Assembly (NCBI GenBank): GCA_030832185.1
Contig: JAURJQ010000015.1
Location: forward strand, 1-47,869
Origin: Chitinophagales bacterium
GTDB taxonomy: Bacteria > Bacteroidota > Bacteroidia > Chitinophagales > JADJOU01
Reading direction: 5' to 3'
Length of the DNA stretch: 47,869 bases
Part shown: piece by piece, positions 18,464-26,768 of the stretch
How the letters are laid out: every line of letters starts with the position of its first letter
Position numbering within the stretch: position 1 is the first letter of the stretch
Program-made: the position numbers and the translations under genes
The notes under the pieces: model-generated
What the model saw: only the letters and a program-made list of their open reading frames with translations
The model's database searches: none
Told to the model about the DNA's origin: nothing

Positions 18464-19864
18464 ATGAAAGGATTTATCGATACAATTAAAAGTATATGGA
18501 GTGTAAAGGAGCTTAGAAATAAGATTTATTATACTTTAATTTTATTATTTATTTATCGATTAGGTACGCACATAGTGCTTCCTGGTATCGATTTAGAATC
18601 TATAAAGAATATAAAGACTAGTACGGAAGGTGGCTTATTGGGGTTATTCAATATGTTCGCAGGTGGTGCATTTGCTCAGGCTTCTATTTTTGGTCTTGGT
18701 GTAATGCCATATATTTCAGCTTCTATCGCTATGCAGCTGTTAGGTTTTGTGATACCTTCTTTTAAAAAACTACAGATGGAGGGTGAAAGTGGAAGAAGAA
18801 CCATTAACCAATACACGAGATACCTTACAATTTTATTTACCTTATTCCAAGGTGCAGGATACATTACGTTCCTTCGCGGCTTAGGTATGACACCAGCAGC
18901 GGGCATCAATTTGACTTTCTTTACCGTTATGACTATGTTTGTTTTGACATCTGGTACATTATTCGTAGTATGGCTGGGTGAGCGTATCACCGAGAGAGGT
19001 CTTGGAAATGGGGTGTCAATTATAATTATGGCAGGTATCATAGCTCGTCTTCCTATCGCATTTATTAATGAGTTTCAAGCTAAGCAAGTTTCTACAGGTG
19101 GTTTAGTTCTTATCTTAATGGAGCTGTTGCTTTTTGTGGCTGTCATTATGGTGACAATACTTGTATTGCAGGCAACTAGAAAGGTAGCCGTGCAGTATGC
19201 GCGTAGAATAGTAGAGGGCGGAGGTATGAGCGTAATTCCAGGCAGAAGGCAAGCAGCAGGCTCTAGTGCTAAAGACGAAGCGTCTGAAGTGGCGGGTAGC
19301 GTACGTCAATATTTGCCTTTAAAGCTTAACACGGCTGGTGTCATGCCAATCATTTTTGCGCAAGCAGTCATGTTTTTGCCGTCATTACTAGCTCAGTTTA
19401 AAATTTTAGATCCCAATAGTAGTTTGATGATTAATTTGACCAATCCTTCAGGCTGGGTATATAATTTAGTGGTGTTTTTAATGGTGGTTGTTATGACCTT
19501 CCTCTATACCGCAATTGTTATGAGTCCTTCACAGATGGCAGATGATCTGAAGAGAAATAATGGCTTCATACCTGGTGTAAAACCTGGTAGTGAGACGGCA
19601 GATTATTTAGATATGATTATTTCTAGAATTACTTTGCCAGGTTCTATTTTCCTAGGGCTTATAGCTATTTTCCCATTCTTTGTTACTTTGTTTTTGAAAG
19701 TAGACCAGCAGTGGGCTAGCTTTTATGGTGGTACATCTCTACTAATTGCTATCGGAGTTATCCTTGATACGATCATGCAGGTAGATGGCCACTTGGCTAA
19801 TAAGAAATATGATGGTCTTACGGACTATAATAAGTTGCAAAGTCGTCAATTTTCCGAAGTTTAA
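18464..19864 (+). CDS. secY: preprotein translocase subunit SecY
   Basis: 466 residues, inner-membrane channel of the Sec translocon, which would export all signal-peptide proteins in this window. About ten membrane segments can be picked out, the first at 21-38 (IYYTLILLFIYRLGTHIV). The plug-region segment GLLGLFNMFAGGAFAQASIFGLGVMPYISASI is typical, as are the cytoplasmic ERGLGNGVSIIIM and NGFIPGVKPG segments. The 113-base leader contains a TAGG/CCTA hairpin (TAGGTTCAACCTA, near 18416-18428). Confidence 0.98.
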   Translation: MKGFIDTIKSIWSVKELRNKIYYTLILLFIYRLGTHIVLPGIDLESIKNIKTSTEGGLLGLFNMFAGGAFAQASIFGLGVMPYISASIAMQLLGFVIPSFKKLQMEGESGRRTINQYTRYLTILFTLFQGAGYITFLRGLGMTPAAGINLTFFTVMTMFVLTSGTLFVVWLGERITERGLGNGVSIIIMAGIIARLPIAFINEFQAKQVSTGGLVLILMELLLFVAVIMVTILVLQATRKVAVQYARRIVEGGGMSVIPGRRQAAGSSAKDEASEVAGSVRQYLPLKLNTAGVMPIIFAQAVMFLPSLLAQFKILDPNSSLMINLTNPSGWVYNLVVFLMVVVMTFLYTAIVMSPSQMADDLKRNNGFIPGVKPGSETADYLDMIISRITLPGSIFLGLIAIFPFFVTLFLKVDQQWASFYGGTSLLIAIGVILDTIMQVDGHLANKKYDGLTDYNKLQSRQFSEV

Positions 19865-19891
19865 TTCAGTGTCAATAAATAGAGAGGCATT

Positions 19892-20692
19892 TTGAAACGA
19901 CTTCAGATAAAAACGGATGAGGAAATAGAGATAATGCGTGAGAGTTGTGAACTAGTTTCAAGAGTTCACGAACTTATGGCCCAGAGTCTAAAGATAGGCA
20001 TAACAGGCTTAGAATTGGATAAGTTAGCAGAAGAATTTATAAGAGATCATAATGCTAGGCCTTCTTTTAAAGGGTATGGAGGTTTTCCATACACATTATG
20101 TATTTCACCGAATCATACCGTAGTGCACGGGTTTCCAAGTGCAGTCCGATTTACAGAGACAGATATAGTGTCTATAGATTGTGGAGTTTATTATAAAGGA
20201 TTTCATGGAGATTGTGCTTACACATATGCCTTTGGAAGAGTCGCAGCGGATGCGCTTAGCCTAATGGATATCACTAAAAAATCCTTGTATTTAGGAATAG
20301 ATTTTGTAAAAGCAGGAGTGAGAACTGGGGATTTAGGAAATGAAATTCAGACACTCTGCGAGAAGAATGGGTATTCAGTAGTGAGAGAATTGGTAGGTCA
20401 TGGGGTAGGAAGAGATTTACACGAAGCACCAGACGTGCCTAATTATGGCAAAAAAGGGAAAGGAGATATATTGAAAAAAAACACGGTTATCGCCATAGAA
20501 CCTATGATTAATATGGGGGTGAAGGATGTGTATACAGACAAAGATAAGTGGACAGTGAATACTAAGGATCACAAAATATCAGCTCATTATGAACATACTG
20601 TAAAGGTGGGATTGGATAAGTCAGAGTCATTAACAAGGCACGATTGGTGCGAAGAAGCAATAAAATTAAACAAAGAACTAATTTTTGTCTAA
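19892..20692 (+). CDS. map: methionine aminopeptidase, type I
   Basis: 266 residues; removes the initiator methionine from nascent proteins. All five metal ligands are visible: D96, D107, H170, E203 and E234, with H80 as the conserved substrate-side histidine. The start is TTG at 19892, preceded by AGAGAGG (about 19881-19887), one of the few clear Shine-Dalgarno-like sites in this region. Standard position between secY and infA. Confidence 0.96.
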   Translation: MKRLQIKTDEEIEIMRESCELVSRVHELMAQSLKIGITGLELDKLAEEFIRDHNARPSFKGYGGFPYTLCISPNHTVVHGFPSAVRFTETDIVSIDCGVYYKGFHGDCAYTYAFGRVAADALSLMDITKKSLYLGIDFVKAGVRTGDLGNEIQTLCEKNGYSVVRELVGHGVGRDLHEAPDVPNYGKKGKGDILKKNTVIAIEPMINMGVKDVYTDKDKWTVNTKDHKISAHYEHTVKVGLDKSESLTRHDWCEEAIKLNKELIFV

Positions 20693-20731
20693 AAAAACTA
20701 CAAAAAAATCAAATGGTTAGGTAAAAAGTCA

Positions 20732-20739
20732 TATCTTTG
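20732..20739 (+). promoter_or_regulatory. TAnnTTTG element before infA
   Basis: TATCTTTG followed by CCG. The predicted start near 20746 gives a leader of about 11 bases for infA. It is bracketed by a 6-bp inverted repeat, TTAGGT (20717-20722) and ACCTAA (20743-20748). It suggests an internal promoter for the infA-rpmJ-rpsM-rpsK-rpsD-rpoA segment. Confidence 0.55.
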
Positions 20740-20756
20740 CCGACCTAAAAAACTAA

Positions 20757-20975
20757 ATGGGTAAACAGGATTTAATAAAAATAGACGGAGTAATCACGGA
20801 AGCCCTCTCAAACGCTATGTTTCGGGTGAAATTGCAAAATGGACATGAAGTGATTTCTACTATTTCGGGAAAAATGAGGATGCATTACATCAAGATACTT
20901 CCTGGAGATAAGGTAGCAGTAGAGATGAGCCCATATGATTTGAATAGAGGAAGGATAACATTTAGATATAAATAG
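20757..20975 (+). CDS. infA: translation initiation factor IF-1
   Basis: 72 residues, a single OB-fold that binds the 30S A site with IF-2 and IF-3. The sequence [21 protein letters not shown], the segment [24 protein letters not shown] and the RGRITFRYK ending are the family signature. Confidence 0.98.
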   Translation: MGKQDLIKIDGVITEALSNAMFRVKLQNGHEVISTISGKMRMHYIKILPGDKVAVEMSPYDLNRGRITFRYK

Positions 20976-21020
20976 AAAAAGAAAATAAACTAAGCTGAAT
21001 AACTGAAATAACTGATAAAA

Positions 21021-21137
21021 ATGAAAGTAAGAGCATCGATTAAGAAAAGAAGTGTAGACTGCAAAATTGTGCGCAGAAAGGGTAGATTGTATGTCATCAA
21101 CAAAAAGAACCCTAAATTCAAACAAAGACAGGGTTAA
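21021..21137 (+). CDS. rpmJ: 50S ribosomal protein L36 (zinc-ligand-poor form)
   Basis: 38 residues ([15 protein letters not shown] ... NPKFKQRQG). The start and end match L36 exactly in style, but of the usual zinc ligands C11, C14, C27 and H33 only C14 remains (S11, N27, F33 here), so it should not bind zinc. It is located between infA and rpsM as expected. It is too short for most length filters. Confidence 0.96.
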   Translation: MKVRASIKKRSVDCKIVRRKGRLYVINKKNPKFKQRQG

Positions 21138-21181
21138 TAAAACTAACTATAATTTATAACAAAAAACTAATATCTAGTTAA

Positions 21182-21559
21182 ATGGCAAGAATAGCAGGAA
21201 TTGATTTACCAAAAAACAAGAGAGGAGAAATAGGATTGACCTATGTATTCGGTATAGGTAGATCTACAGCAGTAGAAATTTTAGAGAAATTGGCTCTAGA
21301 TAAAAATACCAAGGTAAACCAGTGGTCAGACGAGCAAATCGCTGAAATCAATAAATATATTGGAGATAACTACACAGTAGAAGGTGAGTTGCGTTCAGAA
21401 GTACAATTGAATATCAAGAGACTTCAAGACATCGCATGCTATAGAGGTATCAGACATAGAAAAGGTCTACCGCTTAGAGGGCAGTCTACCAAGAACAACG
21501 CTAGAACCAGAAAAGGCAAGAAGAAAACGGTAGCAAATAAAAAGAAAGTAACTAAATAA
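21182..21559 (+). CDS. rpsM: 30S ribosomal protein S13
   Basis: 125 residues. S13 forms intersubunit bridges and contacts P-site tRNA. Family markers are [26 protein letters not shown], the [22 protein letters not shown] block and [10 protein letters not shown]. The tail is basic. Confidence 0.98.
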   Translation: MARIAGIDLPKNKRGEIGLTYVFGIGRSTAVEILEKLALDKNTKVNQWSDEQIAEINKYIGDNYTVEGELRSEVQLNIKRLQDIACYRGIRHRKGLPLRGQSTKNNARTRKGKKKTVANKKKVTK

Positions 21560-21633
21560 TAATTAGATTTTAGGTGTGAGATATAAGATTTTCTTATTTC
21601 TCGTAGCCCTGAACTCTACACTAAAAATTAAAA

Positions 21634-22026
21634 ATGGCAAAGACGACTAAACAAAGTGCTAAAAAAAGAGTTGTAAAAGTAGAAAAAGAAGGACAAGTCC
21701 ATATCAATGCTACTTTTAATAACATCATTGTATCTTTCACCAACAACACTGGTCAAGTAATCTCTTGGGGTAGTGCTGGTAAGGCTGGATTCAGAGGTTC
21801 TAAAAAGAATACTCCATATGCTGCACAGATGGCATGCGATGATGCAGCTAAAGTAGCATACGAAGCTGGATTAAGAAAGGTAGATGTATTTGTTAAAGGT
21901 CCAGGTGCTGGTAGAGAAAGTGCTATCAGAACAGTGGTCTCCAATGGTATGGAAGTATCTGTAATCAAAGATATCACACCCATGCCGCACAATGGATGTC
22001 GTCCTCCAAAGAAGAGAAGAGTATAA
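21634..22026 (+). CDS. rpsK: 30S ribosomal protein S11
   Basis: 130 residues, 30S platform protein near the mRNA exit. Recognised by [40 protein letters not shown] and the C-terminal [18 protein letters not shown], the almost invariant end of S11. Confidence 0.98.
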   Translation: MAKTTKQSAKKRVVKVEKEGQVHINATFNNIIVSFTNNTGQVISWGSAGKAGFRGSKKNTPYAAQMACDDAAKVAYEAGLRKVDVFVKGPGAGRESAIRTVVSNGMEVSVIKDITPMPHNGCRPPKKRRV

Positions 22027-22032
22027 TCGCAT

Positions 22033-22067
22033 AATAACTAAAAACTAATAACTAAAAACTAACAACT
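22033..22067 (+). repeat. heptanucleotide array before rpsD
   Basis: Five contiguous units in exact 7-base register: AATAACT, AAAAACT, AATAACT, AAAAACT, AACAACT. The array ends five bases before the rpsD ATG and occupies nearly the whole intergenic gap. Confidence 0.85.
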
Positions 22068-22072
22068 AGTTT

Positions 22073-22678
22073 ATGGCAAGATATAGAGGTCCAAGTACCA
22101 AGATAGCTAGAAAATTCGGAGAAGAAATCTTTGGGTACGACAAATACTTTCAAAGAAGAAAATATGCTCCAGGACAGCACGGTCAGTCTAGAAAGAGAAA
22201 AACTCAGAGCGAATATGCTATTCAGCTTAGAGAGAAGCAAAAGGCAAAGTATACCTATGGTCTTTTAGAACGACAATTTTACAAAACGTTTGAAAAAGCA
22301 CTAAGTAAGCATGGTGTGACAGGTGAGGTTTTACTTCAATTGTTAGAAGCTAGATTGGATAATACTGTATTTAGACTTGGCTTTGCAGCTACTAGAAGAC
22401 AGGCTAGACAAGTGGTTCTTCACAAGCATGTTACAGTAAATGATAAGGTAGTAAACATACCTTCATTTTCATTGCGACCAGGCGATGTGATTGCTATCAG
22501 AGAGAAATCAAAATCTTTAGAAGTCGTAAGCTCTGCTTTAGCTAATTCTGAGAGAAAATTCTCTTGGCTAGATGTTAATGACAATTTAAAAGAAGGGAAA
22601 TTTCTTAATTATCCATCGAGAGATGAGATACCAGAAAAGATCAATGAGCAACTAATTGTAGAATTGTATTCTAAGTAA
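22073..22678 (+). CDS. rpsD: 30S ribosomal protein S4
   Basis: 201 residues. S4 is a primary 16S binder and, in E. coli, the repressor of the alpha operon. Seen: [30 protein letters not shown], and the S4 RNA-binding domain [30 protein letters not shown] (about 94-124). No cysteine zinc cluster is present at the N-terminus. Confidence 0.98.
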   Translation: MARYRGPSTKIARKFGEEIFGYDKYFQRRKYAPGQHGQSRKRKTQSEYAIQLREKQKAKYTYGLLERQFYKTFEKALSKHGVTGEVLLQLLEARLDNTVFRLGFAATRRQARQVVLHKHVTVNDKVVNIPSFSLRPGDVIAIREKSKSLEVVSSALANSERKFSWLDVNDNLKEGKFLNYPSRDEIPEKINEQLIVELYSK

Positions 22679-22740
22679 AACGCATTAATCACGAAATATT
22701 TAACCATTAAGTTTTAAGAATCGGGTATAAGTTTAATCAA

Positions 22741-22775
22741 AACTGACAACTGACAACTGAAGACTGAAAAAACTA
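22741..22775 (+). repeat. heptanucleotide array before rpoA
   Basis: Units AACTGAC, AACTGAC, AACTGAA, GACTGAA, AAAACTA follow one another in 7-base register and end six bases before the rpoA ATG at 22782. Confidence 0.8.
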
Positions 22776-22781
22776 AGCAAT

Positions 22782-23780
22782 ATGTCTATATTACCATTTC
22801 AGAAACCCAATAAAATATTAATGAACAAGGCGACAGAATTTGAAGGAAACTTCGAGTTCAAGCCCTTAGAGCCAGGTTTTGGTGTAACTATAGGTAACTC
22901 TATTAGAAGAATACTTTTATCCTCTTTGAGCGGATATGCCATCACAGGAGTTAAAATCGATGGGGTTCAGCACGAATTTTCAACTATCCCAGGTATATTA
23001 GAAGACGTCACAGAAATGATTCTTAACCTGAAGCAGGTAAGATTGAAAAAGTCTGAAGACAACGAAACTACGCACGAAAAAATTAATATATCTATCAAAG
23101 GTAAAAACCAATTTACCGCTGGAGATATAGGAAAGGCGACTTCTTCATTTGAAGTAATCAATCCAGATTTAGTTATTTGCAATTTTGATGGTGCATCCGC
23201 ATTGAATTTAGAAATAGCTATTCAGAAAGGTCGTGGTTATGTATCTGCTGAGGAGAATATCATGCCTGAAATGCCAATAGGTTATATTCCAATTGACTCT
23301 ATTTTTTCACCGATCAGAAATGTTCAGTACGATATTGAAAATTTCCGTGTAGAGCAACGCACAGATTTTGAAAAATTGAATATCAATATAAAAACGGATG
23401 GGACTATTCACCCAGAATATGCAATTAAAGAGGCTTCTAAAATATTAGTACAGCATCTTTTGCTCCTTACAGATGAGAAAATATCACTCGATGTGCAGGA
23501 AGAGAAGAAGGAAGTGGTCGTGGATGAGCACTCTATGTATATGAAAAAACTTCTTAAAACTCCTTTAGAAGACCTGGATTTATCTGTAAGAGCATTCAAT
23601 TGTCTAAAAACAGCTAAAATCGAAACCCTAGAAGAGTTGGTTCAATTCGACACGAACGATTTATTGAAGTTTAGAAACTTCGGAAGAAAATCTTTAGTAG
23701 AAATCGAAGAGTTGTTGGTAGAGAAAGGTCTTTCATTTGGTATGGATATAGCTAAATATAGACTACACGAAGAAGATTAA
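22782..23780 (+). CDS. rpoA: DNA-directed RNA polymerase subunit alpha
   Basis: 332 residues. The N-terminal domain (about 1-235) for assembly with beta and beta-prime includes EPGFGVTIGNSIRRILLSSL. After a linker, the C-terminal domain (about 255-325) includes LEDLDLSVRAFNCLKTAKIETL and FRNFGRKSLVEIEELL, which contacts upstream DNA and activators. A strong hairpin terminator lies 15 bases past its stop. Confidence 0.98.
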   Translation: MSILPFQKPNKILMNKATEFEGNFEFKPLEPGFGVTIGNSIRRILLSSLSGYAITGVKIDGVQHEFSTIPGILEDVTEMILNLKQVRLKKSEDNETTHEKINISIKGKNQFTAGDIGKATSSFEVINPDLVICNFDGASALNLEIAIQKGRGYVSAEENIMPEMPIGYIPIDSIFSPIRNVQYDIENFRVEQRTDFEKLNINIKTDGTIHPEYAIKEASKILVQHLLLLTDEKISLDVQEEKKEVVVDEHSMYMKKLLKTPLEDLDLSVRAFNCLKTAKIETLEELVQFDTNDLLKFRNFGRKSLVEIEELLVEKGLSFGMDIAKYRLHEED

Positions 23781-23794
23781 CACGAGTATAAAGT

Positions 23795-23823
23795 AAAAAC
23801 CTTAAAGTAAATTTAAGGTTTTT
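23795..23823 (+). terminator. intrinsic terminator or attenuator between rpoA and rplQ
   Basis: A perfect 12-bp stem, AAAAACCTTAAA (23795-23806) with TTTAAGGTTTTT (23812-23823), has a five-base loop and ends in five T. It sits inside what is usually one transcription unit, so rplQ should be expressed by readthrough or from its own promoter in 23824-23937. No clear TAnnTTTG motif was found there. Confidence 0.75.
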
Positions 23824-23937
23824 GCTAACAACTATAATAAGGGTCCGTAGTCGCCTTCAAAGGCTGCGAAAAAAAAATTAATTAACTAATTTCTTCATGC
23901 ATACCTGATACGGTGCATTTAGTTTAAAAACAAAAAA

Positions 23938-24546
23938 ATGAGACACGGTAACAAAATCAATCATCTAGGTAGAAAGACAGCCCACAGAAAAGCGCTTCTA
24001 ATGAATCTCTCCAATGCACTTATTTTACATAAGCGCATCACTACTACAGTAGCTAAGGCGAAAGAACTTAGAAAGCATATCGAGCCATTGATCAATAAGA
24101 CTAAACTCGATACAACTCACAATAGACGTATTCTTTTCTCTTATCTTCAAGACAAAGAAAGTATAAAAGAATTGTTTGGCGTGATTGCTGATAAAGTAGC
24201 CAATAGACCAGGGGGATATACTCGTATTATCAAATTAGGATTTAGAAAAGGCGATGCTGCTGATATTGCTATGATCGAATTAGTAGATTTCAATGATGTA
24301 TATGTGAAAGAGACTAAAGAAACTACTACCAAAACTAGAAGAGGTAGAGCTAAAAAATCGGCTGTAGCAGCTGAAGAAATAGCTACAAGTAATGACTTAG
24401 TAGAAGATGTAGCAGAAATCGAAACTGCACCTGAAGAAGTGGCAGAAGAAGTTTCTACGGATGCAGTAGAAGAGGTTAGCTCTCCTGATGCAGAAACTCC
24501 AGCGACTGAAGATAACAATGCTGAGACTGCGGAAGAAACAAAATAG
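23938..24546 (+). CDS. rplQ: 50S ribosomal protein L17 with long acidic C-terminal tail
   Basis: 202 residues, against about 115-130 in most bacteria. The L17 fold covers 1-120 ([65 protein letters not shown]). Residues about 128-141 are basic ([10 protein letters not shown]). Residues about 142-202 form a Glu/Ala/Thr-rich, strongly acidic and probably disordered tail. The tail reads in frame to a stop just before a strong terminator, so it is not a frameshift artefact. Confidence 0.96.
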   Translation: MRHGNKINHLGRKTAHRKALLMNLSNALILHKRITTTVAKAKELRKHIEPLINKTKLDTTHNRRILFSYLQDKESIKELFGVIADKVANRPGGYTRIIKLGFRKGDAADIAMIELVDFNDVYVKETKETTTKTRRGRAKKSAVAAEEIATSNDLVEDVAEIETAPEEVAEEVSTDAVEEVSSPDAETPATEDNNAETAEETK

Positions 24547-24563
24547 TTTTAATCAAAGAATTT

Positions 24564-24598
24564 AAAAAAAGACCCGTCAATATGGCGGGTCTTTTTTT
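24564..24598. terminator. bidirectional terminator between rplQ and fhs
   Basis: AAAAAAAGACCCG (24564-24576) pairs with CGGGTCTTTTTTT (24586-24598). A and T runs on both flanks allow it to work on both strands, ending the ribosomal cluster and the convergent fhs gene. Confidence 0.92.
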
Positions 24599-24631
24599 AT
24601 GTTTAGGAATGCGTCTAAAGTCAAATCCCTG

Positions 24632-26302
24632 CTAGGATAGTCCAATTATCTTCCCATTATCATCAATATCTATATTGACTGAATTTGGAATCTTAGGTAG
24701 CCCAGGCATGCGCATCACGTCACCTAATAACGCCACTATAAATCCTGCACCACTTGATATTTCAAATTCTCTTACATTGATGTCAAATCCAGTTGGACGA
24801 CCTATTTTTTTCTCATTGTCGCTAAAGCTAGCAGGTGTTTTAGTCATACAAACAGGCAGATGATATAGCCCTAGTTTTTGAATCAATTTTATTTGTGATT
24901 TTGCCTTAGCAGAGAAGGCCACATTCGCAGCACCATAGATTTCCTTAGCTATGATATTTATTTTCTCCTCTAGCGTATTACTTTCGTTATAGAGCGGCTT
25001 GAAATTATTCTTCCCACTTTCTATTTCTTCTATCACCATGTTGGCTAGCTCTGCAGATCCTTGGCCTCCATCTACAAATGCAGTACTCCTGGACACTTTC
25101 ACTCCCATAGCAGAGCACAGTTCTTTCAATTTATTGATTTCAGCATCGGTATCAAAAGGGAAGGCATTGATACAAACTATCGGTGTAATCCCAAATTTTT
25201 TCACATTTTCAATATGCTTTTCGAGATTGCAGAATCCCCTTTCTATATATAGAATATTTTCTTTCGTGAGATCATCTGCTATACAGCCACCATGATGTTT
25301 TATAGCTCTCACTGTTGCAACTATCACAGCTGCATCAGGTTTCAATCCATTCGGTGCACACTTTATATGCATGAACTTTTCAGCTCCTAGATCAGATCCA
25401 AATCCAGCCTCCGTTACTACATAGTCGGCTAATGATAGCCCCATTTTAGTGGCAATAATGGAATTGGTGCCTTGTGCTATACTAGCGAATGGTCCACCGT
25501 GCAGTATGGTAGGCGTACCTTCTAAGGTCTGCACTAAATTTGGTTTAATAGCGTCTTTCATTAAAACGGCCATGGCTCCAATACTCTTTAGGTCTTTGGC
25601 ATAAATGGCTTCTCCAGTATAGGTTTGACCTATATAGATATTAGATATTCTAGTTTTCAAATCATTCATGTCTTTTGCTAAGCAAAGGATAGCCATGATT
25701 TCAGAAGCAGGTGTGATATTAAATCCATCCTCTCTGACTACGCCATTCGCCTTTCCGCCTGTGCCTATTATGATTTGTCTAAGACTTCTATCATTCATAT
25801 CCATCACACGCTTCCATGCTACAGTCCTTGGGTCTATCTGTAAGGAGTCTTTTCCATTGTGAAGATCATTATCTATCAATGCCGATAGCAGATTATTTGT
25901 CTTCTCTATAGCTGCAAAATCACCTGTGAAATGTAGATTAATATCCTCCATAGGTACTACCTGAGAATAACCGCCACCGGCTGCTCCACCTTTTACACCA
26001 AATACTGGTCCCAGTGAAGGCTCGCGTAATACAGCCATCGATTTTTTTCCAACTTTTCTCAAGCCATCAGCTAGCCCAATAGTCATTGTTGTCTTACCCT
26101 CACCATACTTCGTAGGAGATAGGGCTGTAATGAGAATGAGCTTTGATTTCTTCACTTTATCCTCGTCTATTAATTTCAACGGGAGTTTAGATTTGTATTT
26201 CCCATAATATTCCAAATCATCTTCTGATACGGCTATCTTTTGCGCTATCTCCTTTATGTGCTCCATTTTCGCACTCTGCGCTATTTCTATGTCCGACTTC
26301 AT
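24632..26302 (-). CDS. fhs: formate--tetrahydrofolate ligase
   Basis: 556 residues. It makes 10-formyl-tetrahydrofolate from formate, tetrahydrofolate and ATP, feeding purine synthesis and initiator-tRNA formylation. The ATP-binding loop SPTKYGEGKTT lies at about 62-72. It is followed by VLREPSLGPVFGVKGGAAGGGYSQV and, near the C-terminus, PASFSDNEKKIGRPTGFDINVREFEISSGAGF, which are family hallmarks. Length is typical. It converges with rplQ and has its own TAnnTTTG element upstream on the minus strand. Confidence 0.97.
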   Translation of the reverse strand: MKSDIEIAQSAKMEHIKEIAQKIAVSEDDLEYYGKYKSKLPLKLIDEDKVKKSKLILITALSPTKYGEGKTTMTIGLADGLRKVGKKSMAVLREPSLGPVFGVKGGAAGGGYSQVVPMEDINLHFTGDFAAIEKTNNLLSALIDNDLHNGKDSLQIDPRTVAWKRVMDMNDRSLRQIIIGTGGKANGVVREDGFNITPASEIMAILCLAKDMNDLKTRISNIYIGQTYTGEAIYAKDLKSIGAMAVLMKDAIKPNLVQTLEGTPTILHGGPFASIAQGTNSIIATKMGLSLADYVVTEAGFGSDLGAEKFMHIKCAPNGLKPDAAVIVATVRAIKHHGGCIADDLTKENILYIERGFCNLEKHIENVKKFGITPIVCINAFPFDTDAEINKLKELCSAMGVKVSRSTAFVDGGQGSAELANMVIEEIESGKNNFKPLYNESNTLEEKINIIAKEIYGAANVAFSAKAKSQIKLIQKLGLYHLPVCMTKTPASFSDNEKKIGRPTGFDINVREFEISSGAGFIVALLGDVMRMPGLPKIPNSVNIDIDDNGKIIGLS

Positions 26303-26353
26303 GTTATTACTCTATTAAAAATTTAGTTATAAAAAAATATGCTAGTAGCGAAA

Positions 26354-26361
26354 CAAATGTA
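26354..26361 (-). promoter_or_regulatory. TAnnTTTG element for fhs
   Basis: CAAATGTA on the plus strand reads TACATTTG on the minus strand. The predicted start is near 26347, about 45 bases before the fhs start codon. Confidence 0.5.
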
Positions 26362-26474
26362 CATTAAAGTTTTTATTTTTCTGATATACTGAATACAAAG
26401 CTAACACCAAAATCAACTACGACTATTTCATTCCATTGATGTATCGCTCCCCGCCATTCCATGGTTATCTATTC

Positions 26475-26516
26475 TTACTGTTAGCTAATTACTGGTACTA
26501 AGAGCTAGTTACTATT
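26475..26516. repeat. degenerate heptanucleotide array in the fhs upstream region
   Basis: Six contiguous 7-base units can be laid out: TTACTGT, TAGCTAA, TTACTGG, TACTAAG, AGCTAGT, TACTATT. Unlike the others, it is not next to a start codon. Confidence 0.5.
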
Positions 26517-26729
26517 TATGTTACTCCCGTGTGGAAACCATAGTTAAAAATATATAAATAAAATACTCCTAATGGTTATTTTATTTTGTTTATTTATGAA
26601 ATAAAATAATGATATTCAATATTTTAATTTATATAATTTGAATCAAATGATGTAAAAAATGTAATTAATGAGACTCTAGCTTTGAGAAATTTATTCTTGT
26701 AAAAACTTTATTAATAATAAAATAACGAC

Positions 26730-26737
26730 TATATTTG
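26730..26737 (+). promoter_or_regulatory. TAnnTTTG element for the Omp28-like gene
   Basis: TATATTTG; predicted start near 26744, giving a leader of about 25 bases before the ATG at 26769. Confidence 0.6.
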
Positions 26738-26768
26738 TAATCATTAAAAATAAACTTTAAACTTTTAT

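Larger units (their letters stand above)
26303..26768. other. divergent intergenic region between fhs and the Omp28-like gene
   Basis: No gene seen in 466 bases. It holds a minus-strand promoter motif for fhs and a plus-strand one for the next gene (both listed), plus a heptamer array at 26475-26516. The remainder is very AT-rich. Confidence 0.6.

Noticed and set aside
22033-22775. Possible CRISPR array from the regular short repeats.
   Set aside because: Units are 7 bases and contiguous, with no spacers of typical length and no cas genes.
24675-25295. Plus-strand frames of up to 98 residues opposite fhs.
   Set aside because: They are antisense shadows of a clearly conserved enzyme gene.
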